DNA from: Caldiserica bacterium UBA4822
GTDB lineage: Bacteria > Caldisericota > Caldisericia > Cryosericales > Cryosericaceae
Length of the DNA: 64,000 nt
NCBI GenBank assembly: GCA_002402295.1
Contig: DHFO01000047.1
Coordinates: 420-64,419, forward strand
Direction of reading: 5' to 3'
The notes beneath the pieces were generated by a model that saw nothing but the letters and a program-made list of their open reading frames with translations, ran no database searches and was not told the DNA's origin. Made by a program: the position numbers and the translations under genes. This document shows, piece after piece, positions 16,513-25,604 of this stretch; position 1 is the first letter of the stretch, and the number at the start of each line of letters is the position of its first letter.

Positions 16513-18935
16513 GCGACCACGTGAAGGGGTTCAGTCACGCAGCGGACGGGCTTCCCTCCGCCCATGTTGTTGGAACATCTGTCGACAAGGTTGATGGGTA
16601 CTCCCTAGTAAGCGGAGCACCAGTGTATACCGACGATATCGCTGCCAAGGAGTTTCCTCATCGGCTTCATGGAAAGATCCTGCGAAGCCCCATAGCACAT
16701 GGCGCCATTACGTCCATAGATACCCGTACTGCTGAGGAACTGTCCGGCGTGCACTTGGTTCTGACGTTCATGAACACGCCGAGGACTTTCTACACCACCG
16801 CAGGACAAGGCTGGCCGGAACCTTCGCCATATGATAATCAGATGTTTACCGAACGTATTCGCTTTGTGGGGGACCGCGTTGCTGCAGTGTTCGCCGAAAC
16901 TGTCGAGGCAGCAGAGGAGGCTCTCCATCTCATCAAGGTAACATACCAGGAAGAACCGGCTGTACTTGACGCGTCAGATGCAATGAAACCAGGTGCTCCG
17001 CTCGTCCATCCTGAGAATCCAAAGGGAGCCTATGACTCCGCACACAATGTGGCGGCCCATGTCGACGTCGCTGTTGGCGATGTTGACGCGGCACTGGCGG
17101 CATCAGACGTTACGATCAGTGAAACGTTCGAGACACAGTATGCGCAGCACGTGCCAATGGAAACGCACACCTCGCTTGCCTATGTGGACGACACGGGCAA
17201 GATGACGATTGTTACGAGCACGCAGGTGCCGTGGCATGTACGGCGTATCGTGAGTCGGATTCTGGGGATTTCCATGAGCAGGTTGCGCGTCATCAAGCCA
17301 CGTATCGGTGGCGGATTTGGGGCGAAGCAGGAGATACTGCTTGAAGATCTGGTGGCATATGCTGCTTTACGCACAGGGCTTCCCTGCGAAATCGAACTGA
17401 CGCGCAAAGAAGAGTTCATCGCGTCCCGGACACGACATCCGATGAAGATTGACATAAGCATCGGGTCTGATGCTGCGGGGCACTTCAAGGCGCTGAAGAT
17501 GTACGCGCTCAGCAATACTGGCGCCTACGGCAGTCACAGCTTGACGGTCATGTCCAACACAGGCAGCAAGACGCTGCCCTTGTACAACAAGGCGAAAGAT
17601 GTCCGGTTCTTTGGAGATGCAGTGTATACCAACCTTCCTGTTGCTGGAGCCTATCGTGGCTACGGTGCAACCCAGGGATACGCTGCTCTGGAAACAACGA
17701 TTGATGACCTCGCAGCCAAGCTCCATATGGACCCCATCGAGCTGCGCAAGATGAACATGATTCAAATCGGTGAGGGCTCACCAATCTTTGAGGCGCTAGG
17801 CGAGGGTCGTCAGGGTGTTGCCCAGACCATCAAGAGCAGTTCCCTACCAGAGCTGCTGGCTCTGGGCGCCCAGACCATCGGCTGGGAGGAGAAGCGTGGC
17901 AAGAGAATCCGGATGGGCCACAAGGTGCGCGGCGTAGGCATGTCGATGCACATGCAGGGGTCTGGAATTCCTCTGATTGACATGGGCTCAGCGTCCATGA
18001 AGCTTAACGAGGATGGCACGTACTTCCTGGCCGTTGGAGCCACAGACATCGGCACTGGGTCGGACACTATTCTGACGCAGATGGCCGCGGAGGTTCTGGG
18101 GGTCAGTGCCAACATGATCAATATACTCTCAAGCGATACGGATCTCACGCCCTTCGATGTCGGGGCGTATGCGTCGTCTACCACGTTTGTGTCCGGCGGT
18201 GCCGTCGTCAAGGCAGCCAAGGCTGTACGAAACCAGGTTTTTGCCGTTGCTGCCGAGATGCTCGGGGAGAATCTGGATCCGATACTAGTGACGAGTGAGC
18301 CGAAGGTTGAAGGTGACAACGATCAGCCAGACCCCATCCTCTCTTTCTACAGAATGGACAATGGCAATGTTGTTTCAGTGCGTAGCGGGAAGCATGTCTC
18401 TGTGTCTGATGTTGCCTATCGAGCCTATTACGAGGTTGGCCAGCACCAGATTGCATCGACCCAGTCATTTGTATCGCCATATTCTCCACCACCGTTTGCC
18501 GCACACTTTGCGGAGGTGGAGGTGGATGACCTGACCGGCAAGGTTGCCGTCGTGAACTATGTCGCCGCTGTTGACTGTGGGGTTTCAATCAACCCGAATC
18601 TGGTGCGTGGCCAGGTCATGGGGGCAGTGGCAAATGGCATCGGATATGCACTGACAGAGGAATACCGTTTCAGCGCCCGCGGCGCCATGACTAACCCATC
18701 GTTGTTTGACTACAAGATACTCTCACGGAGGGATATGCCTCCAGTCCAGGTGATTGTCGTGGACAACTACGAGCCGACAGGGCCGCTGGGTGCTAAGTCC
18801 GTGGCTGAGATTAACATCAATGGACCAATACCTGCGATCGGAAACGCCATCTTTGACGCCACTGGAGTACGGCTGCATCGAAGCCCCTACACGCCCGAGC
18901 GAGTTATGAATGCGCTGCGGGCGACCCAAGGATAG
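16509..18935 (+). CDS. Molybdenum hydroxylase large (Mo-cofactor) subunit, xanthine dehydrogenase/aldehyde oxidase family
   Basis: 808-aa catalytic subunit. The N-terminal a/b hammerhead domain (about residues 20-135) includes SGAPVYTDDI. The Mo-cofactor domain contains GGGFGAKQE, the AYRGYGATQG loop, DIGTGSDTILTQ and, near the C-terminus, PLGAKSVAE, whose Glu is the expected catalytic base. The substrate (purine, aldehyde or N-heterocycle) cannot be told. No cofactor-synthesis or XdhC-type maturation gene lies in the window, so Mo-cofactor supply must come from elsewhere. Confidence 0.93.
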   Translation: MSDHVKGFSHAADGLPSAHVVGTSVDKVDGYSLVSGAPVYTDDIAAKEFPHRLHGKILRSPIAHGAITSIDTRTAEELSGVHLVLTFMNTPRTFYTTAGQGWPEPSPYDNQMFTERIRFVGDRVAAVFAETVEAAEEALHLIKVTYQEEPAVLDASDAMKPGAPLVHPENPKGAYDSAHNVAAHVDVAVGDVDAALAASDVTISETFETQYAQHVPMETHTSLAYVDDTGKMTIVTSTQVPWHVRRIVSRILGISMSRLRVIKPRIGGGFGAKQEILLEDLVAYAALRTGLPCEIELTRKEEFIASRTRHPMKIDISIGSDAAGHFKALKMYALSNTGAYGSHSLTVMSNTGSKTLPLYNKAKDVRFFGDAVYTNLPVAGAYRGYGATQGYAALETTIDDLAAKLHMDPIELRKMNMIQIGEGSPIFEALGEGRQGVAQTIKSSSLPELLALGAQTIGWEEKRGKRIRMGHKVRGVGMSMHMQGSGIPLIDMGSASMKLNEDGTYFLAVGATDIGTGSDTILTQMAAEVLGVSANMINILSSDTDLTPFDVGAYASSTTFVSGGAVVKAAKAVRNQVFAVAAEMLGENLDPILVTSEPKVEGDNDQPDPILSFYRMDNGNVVSVRSGKHVSVSDVAYRAYYEVGQHQIASTQSFVSPYSPPPFAAHFAEVEVDDLTGKVAVVNYVAAVDCGVSINPNLVRGQVMGAVANGIGYALTEEYRFSARGAMTNPSLFDYKILSRRDMPPVQVIVVDNYEPTGPLGAKSVAEININGPIPAIGNAIFDATGVRLHRSPYTPERVMNALRATQG

Positions 18936-18999
18936 CAGGACAGGTACCTGAAGGGGCGGGAACCAGAGAGCCGCCTCCGTAACCTGCTACCTCTTGGGC

Positions 19000-20247
19000 T
19001 TAGTCTTGTGGCGAACCCGATGCAGCGAATGCCTCCGCTATACCCACGACGACCTGAACCGCTTTCTCCATGGACTGTATGACGACATACTCCAGCGGGC
19101 CGTGATAGTTATGCCCGCCAGTGAAGAGATTGGGACATGGCAACCCCATGTAGCTAAGCCGTGCACCATCCGTACCGCCTCGAATGGGCTTGATGATGGG
19201 AGTTATTCCAAGATGCTCCATGACGTTGCGCGCCACATCAATGAGCAGCATATGCTGTTCGATGATGTCGCGCATATTGTAGTATGTGTCGCGCACGCGG
19301 ACGCTCACCGTTCCCTCCCCATACTTCGCATTCAGGAAGTCACAGATTGCGCCTGTGGTGCTCTTGCGCAGTTCGAACCGATGTCGGTCGTGGTCTCGAA
19401 TGATATACTTGACCTCGGCACGCTCGCATGTTCCGGTGATGGAAGTCAGATGATAGAAGCCATTGTACTTTTCGGTCGCGCGCGGGGTCTCGTCTGCTGG
19501 AAAGAGTGCAGTAAGTTCTGCACCGATAAGCGCGGCGTTCTTCATGATGCCCTTAGCCGTACCGGGGTGAATACTCTTGCCGATGATACTGAAGTCTGCT
19601 GAAGCAGCGTTGAAATTCTCATACTCCAGGCCGCCCAGCTTGTCTCCGTCCAGTGTGTAGGAATACGTAGCACCGAACTTCTCAACATCAAACCGGTCGA
19701 CTCCCTGTCCGACCTCTTCATCAGGTGTAAATGCCACCTTGATGACGCCATGGTGTACCTCGGGGTGAGCGAGCATATAAGCTAATGCCGTCATGATCTC
19801 AGCAATGCCAGCCTTGTCATCTGCCCCGAGTAGAGTTGTGCCATCCGTGACAATCAGGTCCTGGCCCTGGTACTCGAGGAGGTCCGGAAAGTCCCGAGGG
19901 CTCAAGACGAGCCCATTCTCCGTATTGAGAACGATATCGGTCCCTGCGTAGCCATGGACAATGCGTGGCTTGACTCCCGCGCCCGAAGCGTCGGGCGATG
20001 TGTCCATATGGGCAAGAAAGGCAAGGACAGGCACGCGGTCAGCGTTCTCACAATTGGCTGGCACTGTCGCGGTGACATATCCGTTTGTGTCTATCTGCGC
20101 ATCGGACACGCCGAGCTCCGCCAGTTCCTTTACCAGTTGCTTACCAAGGACGAGTTGCTTGCTGGTGCTGGGAAACGTCACGGAGTTCTCGTCTGACTGC
20201 GTGTCAAAAGAAGTGTACCGCAGGAAGCGTTCTACAAGTTGGTTCAT
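19000..20247 (-). CDS. pepT: Peptidase T (tripeptide aminopeptidase)
   Basis: 415-aa M20B zinc peptidase releasing the N-terminal residue from tripeptides in the cytosol. The dinuclear zinc site is seen as LAHMDTSPDASG, LLGADDKAG, FTPDEEVGQG and, near the C-terminus, GGHNYHGPLE. The start ATG 20247 overlaps the end of the DUF1893 gene by four bases. With the amino-acid importer and other peptidases it suggests use of peptides. Confidence 0.95.
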   Translation of the reverse strand: MNQLVERFLRYTSFDTQSDENSVTFPSTSKQLVLGKQLVKELAELGVSDAQIDTNGYVTATVPANCENADRVPVLAFLAHMDTSPDASGAGVKPRIVHGYAGTDIVLNTENGLVLSPRDFPDLLEYQGQDLIVTDGTTLLGADDKAGIAEIMTALAYMLAHPEVHHGVIKVAFTPDEEVGQGVDRFDVEKFGATYSYTLDGDKLGGLEYENFNAASADFSIIGKSIHPGTAKGIMKNAALIGAELTALFPADETPRATEKYNGFYHLTSITGTCERAEVKYIIRDHDRHRFELRKSTTGAICDFLNAKYGEGTVSVRVRDTYYNMRDIIEQHMLLIDVARNVMEHLGITPIIKPIRGGTDGARLSYMGLPCPNLFTGGHNYHGPLEYVVIQSMEKAVQVVVGIAEAFAASGSPQD

Positions 20248-20705
20248 GTGGTCTCCTTTCCGGGCGATGATTGCATGGCGGGCCCTCCAGCATGAAGGCC
20301 AGCAAGCACGTCAAAAGCGGCATGTGGGTCAACAGTCTTGGAAACAGCGCGTTCCAGGGGACATGGTCCCGTACCAGTGCGGTTCAGCACGACTGGGATA
20401 GTCGCATCGCAACGGTACGGAATACCAGCAGCGGCCAGGACTTCCTGGGCGCCCGCGCTCATGGTGGAGCCGAACACAGACCTGGCTCGCAGCAGCGAGA
20501 ACAGGAGAGCTGCAGCACGTCCCACAACTTTGTCACCCCAGTCAAGTGATCCCAGCGAGCTCAGGAACGGATCCTGAATGGCTGCTAGCAGGCACGTTAC
20601 TCCCGAACCATCCTCCCGGACTACCACCCGTCCTCCTGTGGCAGCACACAGGTCTGCCTGCTGCGATCTAATCAACGACTCAACAAGTTCTTCGTCTTCC
20701 CTCAT
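20244..20705 (-). CDS. DUF1893 family protein
   Basis: 153-aa protein with the DUF1893 pattern: a short lead-in, GRVVVREDGSGVTCLLAAI, then DWGDKVVGRAAALLFSLL, and near the end PVVLNRTGTGPCPLERAV. The family belongs to the cytidine-deaminase-like fold and has no firmly known role. The start is ATG 20705, following GAGAGGAAAC; the frame opens slightly further upstream at 20723. It is translationally coupled to pepT. Confidence 0.75.
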   Translation of the reverse strand: MREDEELVESLIRSQQADLCAATGGRVVVREDGSGVTCLLAAIQDPFLSSLGSLDWGDKVVGRAAALLFSLLRARSVFGSTMSAGAQEVLAAAGIPYRCDATIPVVLNRTGTGPCPLERAVSKTVDPHAAFDVLAGLHAGGPAMQSSPGKETT

Positions 20706-20878
20706 GTTTCCTCTCGTGTCCATTGTGCTCGTTGTCCATTGTATACCGAAAGAGCGGACCGTACAGTACAGCAGCCGGCCAGCCGTCTCAGTTTTTGTGC
20801 TGGTGTTTATTTCGGACGAGAGGTATACTGGGGACGTTGTTGCAATTCATTTGCATGTGGCGAGGATGGCCAATACCG

Positions 20879-21799
20879 ATGAATGCTATTATTGATGCAC
20901 TGAAAGATACACTGAACATGGTCCCGATTCTCCTGCTGCTCTACGTTGGGCTTGAGTATGTGGAAGCCCGCTGGCAGCAGCGCATCGTTGGTGCTGTCGA
21001 GCATGCCGGTAGAATTGGCCCTCTGGTTGCATCCCTGGGCGGCGCCATTCCGCAGTGCGGCTTCTCAGTCATGGCAAGTGCCTTGTACACCCAGCGGCTC
21101 ATTACCATGGGCGCACTTGTCGCGACGTATCTTGCCACGTCAGATGAGGCCCTCCCCGTTCTGCTCTCGAAACCGGGCCAGTCTCATATCGTGCTGCCCC
21201 TGATCGCGGTGAAGGTTGTGATGGCTGTGGCGGGTGGGTACATGACTGACGCGGTCATGGCGGGGACCAACCGTCGGCGTATGAGGGAATGCTCCAATCC
21301 AATGCAGGCGGAGCAGACAGCCAGGCGCATTGGCGAAGACAGCTGCTCCTGCGAGGATACTCGCCGTTCGTGCGAATCAACAGGACGGACCGTTGTCTGG
21401 CGCGAAATCCTGTGGTCTGCATTGCGCCGGGCATTACAGGTTGCGCTTTTCGTGTTCCTGACATCTGTTGCCATCGGGTTGCTGATCAGCGGAATTGGCC
21501 AGGCTGAGCTCGCCCGTCTGTTTCTGAGCAACACGATATTGCAGCCTGTGCTGGCCGCCCTGATAGGGTTGATACCGAATTGCGCTGCCAGTGTCGCATT
21601 GACCGAATTGTATGTTGGTGGAGTCATTACCTTCGGCTCCGTGGTAGCAGGCCTCGGCGCTGCCGGTGGACTGGGACTCATCGTGCTTGTGCGGGAAAAC
21701 CATAACGCCAGGAACACGGTCGCAGTTGTTAGCTGGCTTCTCGGCATCAGCATAGCGACGGGCATCTTCATTCAGCTTCTACAGAGAGCTCTGAGATGA
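20879..21799 (+). CDS. Putative heavy-metal/arsenic exporter (ArsP_2-type 10-TM permease)
   Basis: 306-aa membrane protein with two sets of hydrophobic helices around a hydrophilic middle. Paired half motifs GGAIPQCGFSVMASALYTQRL and GLIPNCAASVALTELYVGG are the inverted repeats typical of the putative heavy-metal exporter family; the Cys in each may take part in metal handling. The cytosolic loop, about residues 138-176, carries four cysteines (CSN and CSCEDTRRSC). ATG 20879 is preceded by a modest GAGGATGG; an ATG at 20855 is possible. The gene overlaps a Fur-family regulator (ATGA at 21796). Substrate unproven. Confidence 0.75.
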   Translation: MNAIIDALKDTLNMVPILLLLYVGLEYVEARWQQRIVGAVEHAGRIGPLVASLGGAIPQCGFSVMASALYTQRLITMGALVATYLATSDEALPVLLSKPGQSHIVLPLIAVKVVMAVAGGYMTDAVMAGTNRRRMRECSNPMQAEQTARRIGEDSCSCEDTRRSCESTGRTVVWREILWSALRRALQVALFVFLTSVAIGLLISGIGQAELARLFLSNTILQPVLAALIGLIPNCAASVALTELYVGGVITFGSVVAGLGAAGGLGLIVLVRENHNARNTVAVVSWLLGISIATGIFIQLLQRALR

Positions 21800-22296
21800 A
21801 CCGAGGGGGCGAAGGACCTCGTGGAGGCAGACGCTCTGCTCTGTCATGGAAGCAAGGGTTTCGCATGACCAGGGAACGGCACCTGCTACTCGATGTGCTA
21901 ACACAGGCAACGGTGCCACTCAGCGCAGAGGACGTTTGCAGGCAGGTCCAGGAACGTCTGCAGACTGTCGCATTGTCAACCGTCTATCGCAATCTCAATG
22001 AGCTGATCCGTCGGGGTGCTGTTGAACCAGTGACAGTAGGTACTCATGGTCGCATGCTGTTTGTGTTCACGAAGGGGCGCCACCGGCACTACCTTGTCTG
22101 CATCCGTTGCCACCGCCTGATTCCCATTGAGCCATGCCCACTGAAACGGTACGAGCGCATAATGGAGGCGGGCCTGGACTGCGAGGTTATCGGGCACAGT
22201 TTGGTGTTTTACGGTTACTGTCCTCAGTGCCGGCAGGTGGAACTTCGGCTGGCGTCGGGCAAACGGTCAGCACAGCTCCGCGGCACAGGCGGTTAG
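21796..22296 (+). CDS. Fur-family metal-responsive regulator
   Basis: 166-aa regulator of the Fur/Zur/PerR family. The winged helix spans about residues 22-95 (MTRERHLLLDVLTQ, LSTVYRNLNELIRRGAVEPV). The dimerisation domain has the metal-binding HRHYLVCIRCHRLIPIE and the second zinc pair CPQC. A basic, glycine-rich N-terminal 20 residues extends beyond the usual start. Its start overlaps the metal permease stop, so it most likely responds to the metal that protein exports. The last 30 bases overlap the convergent aldo/keto reductase gene. Confidence 0.9.
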   Translation: MNRGGEGPRGGRRSALSWKQGFRMTRERHLLLDVLTQATVPLSAEDVCRQVQERLQTVALSTVYRNLNELIRRGAVEPVTVGTHGRMLFVFTKGRHRHYLVCIRCHRLIPIEPCPLKRYERIMEAGLDCEVIGHSLVFYGYCPQCRQVELRLASGKRSAQLRGTGG

Positions 22297-23400
22297 CTGC
22301 TGGGGTATGGCAATATGCTGAGGGCAAGCGAGCTCGCACAGTCCGCACTGGATGCAATTATCCACGCTTGAATTGTTCGCCCTCATCGCCTTGTACCTGT
22401 CGCGTTGCAGTGCTATTGTACCAAACATGGAACCGTCGTTAACCAGGTGGAAAACTGCAGGTATGTTCACTCCCTGAGGACATGGCATGCAGTACCCGCA
22501 CGACGTGCATGGAACACGGATGAGCGAGTTGTACGCGTCGCGTACCTGAGCGACCAGGGCGACTTCGTCGGGCGACAGCATATCAGGGTGTGAGGCATCG
22601 GCGTAGAGCAGATTCTGCTCTACTTGAGCCATTGTACTCATGCCGCTCAGCAGCAGCGATACCTCTGAATGGCTCCAGATCCAGTCCAGCGCCCATTCGG
22701 CTGGACTGCGGCGCGTCGGGGATGACTCCCAGAGCTTGGCCACCGAGGGGTTCGAGTCGGCCAATTTCCCTCCCCGGAGCGGCTCCATGACAACGACGGC
22801 CAGTCCTTTTGAGGCGGCGTAGCGCAGTCCCTCAGTGCCGGCCTGCGTCAGTTCATCAAGCAAGTTGTACTGGATTTGGCAGAAACTCCACCCGTCATAG
22901 GCGTCGACAATTTCGTGGAAGACTGTGTTTGTGTCATGAAAGGAAAAGCCCAGGCATCCAACCGTGCCGTTACGGATACGCGCCTCTGCCCAGTCAAGAA
23001 CTCCTACGCTGGCAAGATGGTGCCAGCGATCTGCGGTCAGACCGTGGAGAAGATACAGATCTACGTGATCAGTTTTGAGACGATGCAATTGCTCGTCCAG
23101 ATATCGTGTCATGTCGTCCTGTGACTTGATAAGCCATGACGGCATCTTCGTCGCCAGGTGGACTCGTTGGCGATATCCATCCTGGAGGGCCTTTCCAACG
23201 ACGACCTCACTGTTTCCGCCATGATAGGGATAGGCCGTGTCTATATAGTTGATGCCTCCATCGATACCGGTGCGTATCATGTCGATTGCGAGGTTCGTGT
23301 CAACAGCGGTTGGGTCATCCCCGATGATGGGCAGGCGCATAGCACCGAATCCTAGAGCAGATACCTTCCAATCGAGCTTTCCGAAGTTCCTATAGTTCAT
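22267..23400 (-). CDS. Aldo/keto reductase with C-terminal ferredoxin-type 4Fe-4S domain
   Basis: 377-aa protein: an AKR barrel (residues about 1-285; GFGAMRLP, the catalytic Asp/Tyr in DTAYPYHGGNSE, Lys in LATKMPSW and the LLHG strand) followed by a bacterial ferredoxin domain with CTSCGYCMPC and CIQCGLCELACP. Such fused reductases are common in anaerobes and of unknown substrate. The start is ATG 23400; six extra codons upstream form only a weak ribosome-binding region. Confidence 0.93.
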   Translation of the reverse strand: MNYRNFGKLDWKVSALGFGAMRLPIIGDDPTAVDTNLAIDMIRTGIDGGINYIDTAYPYHGGNSEVVVGKALQDGYRQRVHLATKMPSWLIKSQDDMTRYLDEQLHRLKTDHVDLYLLHGLTADRWHHLASVGVLDWAEARIRNGTVGCLGFSFHDTNTVFHEIVDAYDGWSFCQIQYNLLDELTQAGTEGLRYAASKGLAVVVMEPLRGGKLADSNPSVAKLWESSPTRRSPAEWALDWIWSHSEVSLLLSGMSTMAQVEQNLLYADASHPDMLSPDEVALVAQVRDAYNSLIRVPCTSCGYCMPCPQGVNIPAVFHLVNDGSMFGTIALQRDRYKAMRANNSSVDNCIQCGLCELACPQHIAIPQQLTACAAELC

Positions 23401-23518
23401 GGTGTGCCCTTCCAGCAAATAATACGTATTTTAATATACGCCGTTGGCGACGCGCGTCAAACTGTCCAGCTATACCCCCGGAAGAAGCGTCCAAGAATGC
23501 TCTCGGGACTTGCGGACG

Positions 23519-23546
23519 TTGCAATTGGCAACGAACTAGATACACT
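23519..23546 (+). promoter_or_regulatory. Possible promoter of the ddl-murF operon
   Basis: TTGCAA (23519-23524) and TACACT (23541-23546) have a 16-base spacer. Both boxes are only 4/6. The leader to ATG 23608 would be about 55 bases. Confidence 0.35.
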
Positions 23547-23607
23547 GAAAAAACAGGTAATGATGCATTCAAGCGCATTTTGGCAGCAATCAGGTGAGGA
23601 GCGAGCC

Positions 23608-24810
23608 ATGAAAAGAAGGGTTGCCGTCGTCTTCGGTTCCCGGTCGGTTGAACATGAGGTTTCCATCATAACCGCCGTGCAGGCAATGAACACTCTGGAC
23701 GAGGAACGATTCGAAGCCGTTCCCGTCTACGTTGCCAAGGACGGACTATGGTACACGGGTTCGCTCCTCAAGACCATGGACGCATTCCAGGACCTTGGCA
23801 GCATCCCTTCAAGAGCCCAGCGGATATCACTGCGACCATTTTCTGGCCGGATGACGTTGTCTGTCGAGTCGCCGCGGCATGGACTTGCGGCTCATGGTGT
23901 GGACACAACTCCCCTTGGGGTTGATGTAGCCCTGCTTTGCAATCATGGCACCAACGGTGAGGACGGGACCATGCAAGGCATGTTTGAACTCCTTGGCATT
24001 CCGTACACAGGAGCCGGAGTGACTGGTTCTGCATTGGGGATGGACAAGGTCCTTCAGAAGAAGGTTTTCCTGCAGGCAGGTATTCCTGTCGTTCCTCATG
24101 TAGCATTCAGTAGAAGAGCCTGGCTGGAGAATCCGAACGACTGTCTCGTGTTGGCGGAACAGCACTTGCGGTACCCGATGTTCGTCAAGCCTGCTAACCT
24201 TGGCTCCAGTGTAGGCATCAGCCGTGCAACTGACCGGGAAACACTGCGGTACGCCGTGGATGTTGCCAGTCACTTCGACCGCAAACTGTTGGTCGAACAG
24301 GCTGTCCTCAATCCACGTGAGGTCAACTGCGCGGTTCTTGGCAACGACAATGTTGTTGCATCCGCATGTGAAGAAGTGTTCAGCACGCATGCCTTTCTTG
24401 ACTACGACGCCAAGTACCGGGTCGGGTACAAAGCCTCCGACAGGGCGGTGGGTGTTGAGAAGGGTGAGGCGCGTCACGTGCCCGCAGAGCTCGGTGAGGA
24501 GCTCACACGCAGGGTGCAGAACCTTGCATGCCAGGCTTTCTCTGCATTGGATTGCCGGGGAGTTGCCCGCGTCGACTTCCTGATCGATGAGTCTCAGGTT
24601 GTCTTTGTCAACGAGATCAACACGATTCCAGGAGCTCTGTCGTACTACTTGTGGGAAGCCGCAGGTATGCGGTATCAGGATCTCCTCTCTCGGACAATCG
24701 ATCTTGCTCTTGAGGCGTTTCACGACCGAAAGTCGAACATTGTGACGTATGACGTGTCCGACCTGCTGCAGTTGGGTTCGCGGGGAAAGTCTGGCTCGAA
24801 GAACCGCTGA
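23608..24810 (+). CDS. ddl: D-alanine--D-alanine ligase
   Basis: 400-aa ATP-grasp ligase forming D-Ala-D-Ala for peptidoglycan. Motifs: VVFGSRSVEHEVSIITA at the N-terminus, GTNGEDGTMQGMFELLGIPY, TGSALGMDK, and the Mg-binding VVFVNEINTIPG. It is longer than the usual 310-370 residues owing to a longer insertion near residues 40-70 and a C-terminal tail. GAGGAG before ATG 23608 picks the start over the frame opening at 23404. The downstream hydrolase and murF follow almost without gaps. Confidence 0.95.
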   Translation: MKRRVAVVFGSRSVEHEVSIITAVQAMNTLDEERFEAVPVYVAKDGLWYTGSLLKTMDAFQDLGSIPSRAQRISLRPFSGRMTLSVESPRHGLAAHGVDTTPLGVDVALLCNHGTNGEDGTMQGMFELLGIPYTGAGVTGSALGMDKVLQKKVFLQAGIPVVPHVAFSRRAWLENPNDCLVLAEQHLRYPMFVKPANLGSSVGISRATDRETLRYAVDVASHFDRKLLVEQAVLNPREVNCAVLGNDNVVASACEEVFSTHAFLDYDAKYRVGYKASDRAVGVEKGEARHVPAELGEELTRRVQNLACQAFSALDCRGVARVDFLIDESQVVFVNEINTIPGALSYYLWEAAGMRYQDLLSRTIDLALEAFHDRKSNIVTYDVSDLLQLGSRGKSGSKNR

Positions 24811-24818
24811 TTACTCCT

Positions 24819-25604
24819 ATGGCGAGCATCGTTGTTGAGGGCATCAGGTTGGCATATGTTGACCAAGGCTCTGGTGACCCGGTTGTTCTCCTGCATGGCT
24901 GGGGAGGACAGGCCGCGAGCATGACGCCCTTGATCGCAGCCCTGCAGAAGAACTATCGAGTCGTTGCGTTCGATCTGCCGGGGTTTGGCGACAGCGACCG
25001 CCCTTCTGAGCCATGGGGCACGCCGGAGTATGCCGAGTTTGTGTGGAAGGCTGTCAACTGCCTTGGCGTCGTGTGCGCGACCTACGTCGGTCACTCCTTC
25101 GGAGGACGTGTCGCCACTTGGCTTGCAGCTCACCATCCTGAGGCTGTACAGGCGCTGGTCTTGATAGACGCGGCTGGAATCAAGCCGCCGGTGACCCTGC
25201 GGAGAAGGGTTCGCAGTTCCTTTTACAAGGTTGCTAAGGCGCTGCTAAGGCTGCCGTTCTGGCGGTCGGGAACCGTGGGGCTGCAGGAGCGTCTGGCAGC
25301 GAGGTTTGGAAGTCCTGACTACCGTGCGGCCTCGGGTGTGATGAGAGATACGTTCGTCAAGACCGTAACACTCGATCTCACGTCATGCCTGCCTGCTATC
25401 CAGGCTCCGACGCTGCTGCTGTGGGGAGACAAGGATGAAGAAACGCCTCTCAGTGACGGAAAGACCATGGAACGCCTGATCCCTGAGTCGCGGCTCATCG
25501 TTGTCGCTGGGGCCGGCCATTTCAGTTATCTTGACAAACCTGCATTCGTGGGTGCCGTGGTGCGCGCGTTCCTCGATGGAACAAGAGGCCCCGGAACAAC
25601 ATGA
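24819..25604 (+). CDS. Alpha/beta hydrolase
   Basis: 261-aa alpha/beta-hydrolase. The oxyanion region LLHGWGGQA is near residue 26, nucleophile elbow GHSFGG near 92, the acid Asp in LLWGDKDEETP and the base His in GAGHFSYLDKP. All three catalytic residues are present. Substrate unknown. It sits between ddl and murF and overlaps murF by four bases; such a hydrolase is often found there, possibly linked to cell-wall metabolism. No clear ribosome-binding site precedes ATG 24819. Confidence 0.92.
   Translation: MASIVVEGIRLAYVDQGSGDPVVLLHGWGGQAASMTPLIAALQKNYRVVAFDLPGFGDSDRPSEPWGTPEYAEFVWKAVNCLGVVCATYVGHSFGGRVATWLAAHHPEAVQALVLIDAAGIKPPVTLRRRVRSSFYKVAKALLRLPFWRSGTVGLQERLAARFGSPDYRAASGVMRDTFVKTVTLDLTSCLPAIQAPTLLLWGDKDEETPLSDGKTMERLIPESRLIVVAGAGHFSYLDKPAFVGAVVRAFLDGTRGPGTT

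Noticed and set aside
18936..18999. Perfect palindrome CAGGTACCTG after the hydroxylase operon as a terminator
   Set aside because: The stem is too short, has no loop and no T tract follows.
18994..19602. 202-codon plus-strand open frame
   Set aside because: It is antisense to pepT, whose family motifs are unmistakable; no ribosome-binding site or protein pattern.
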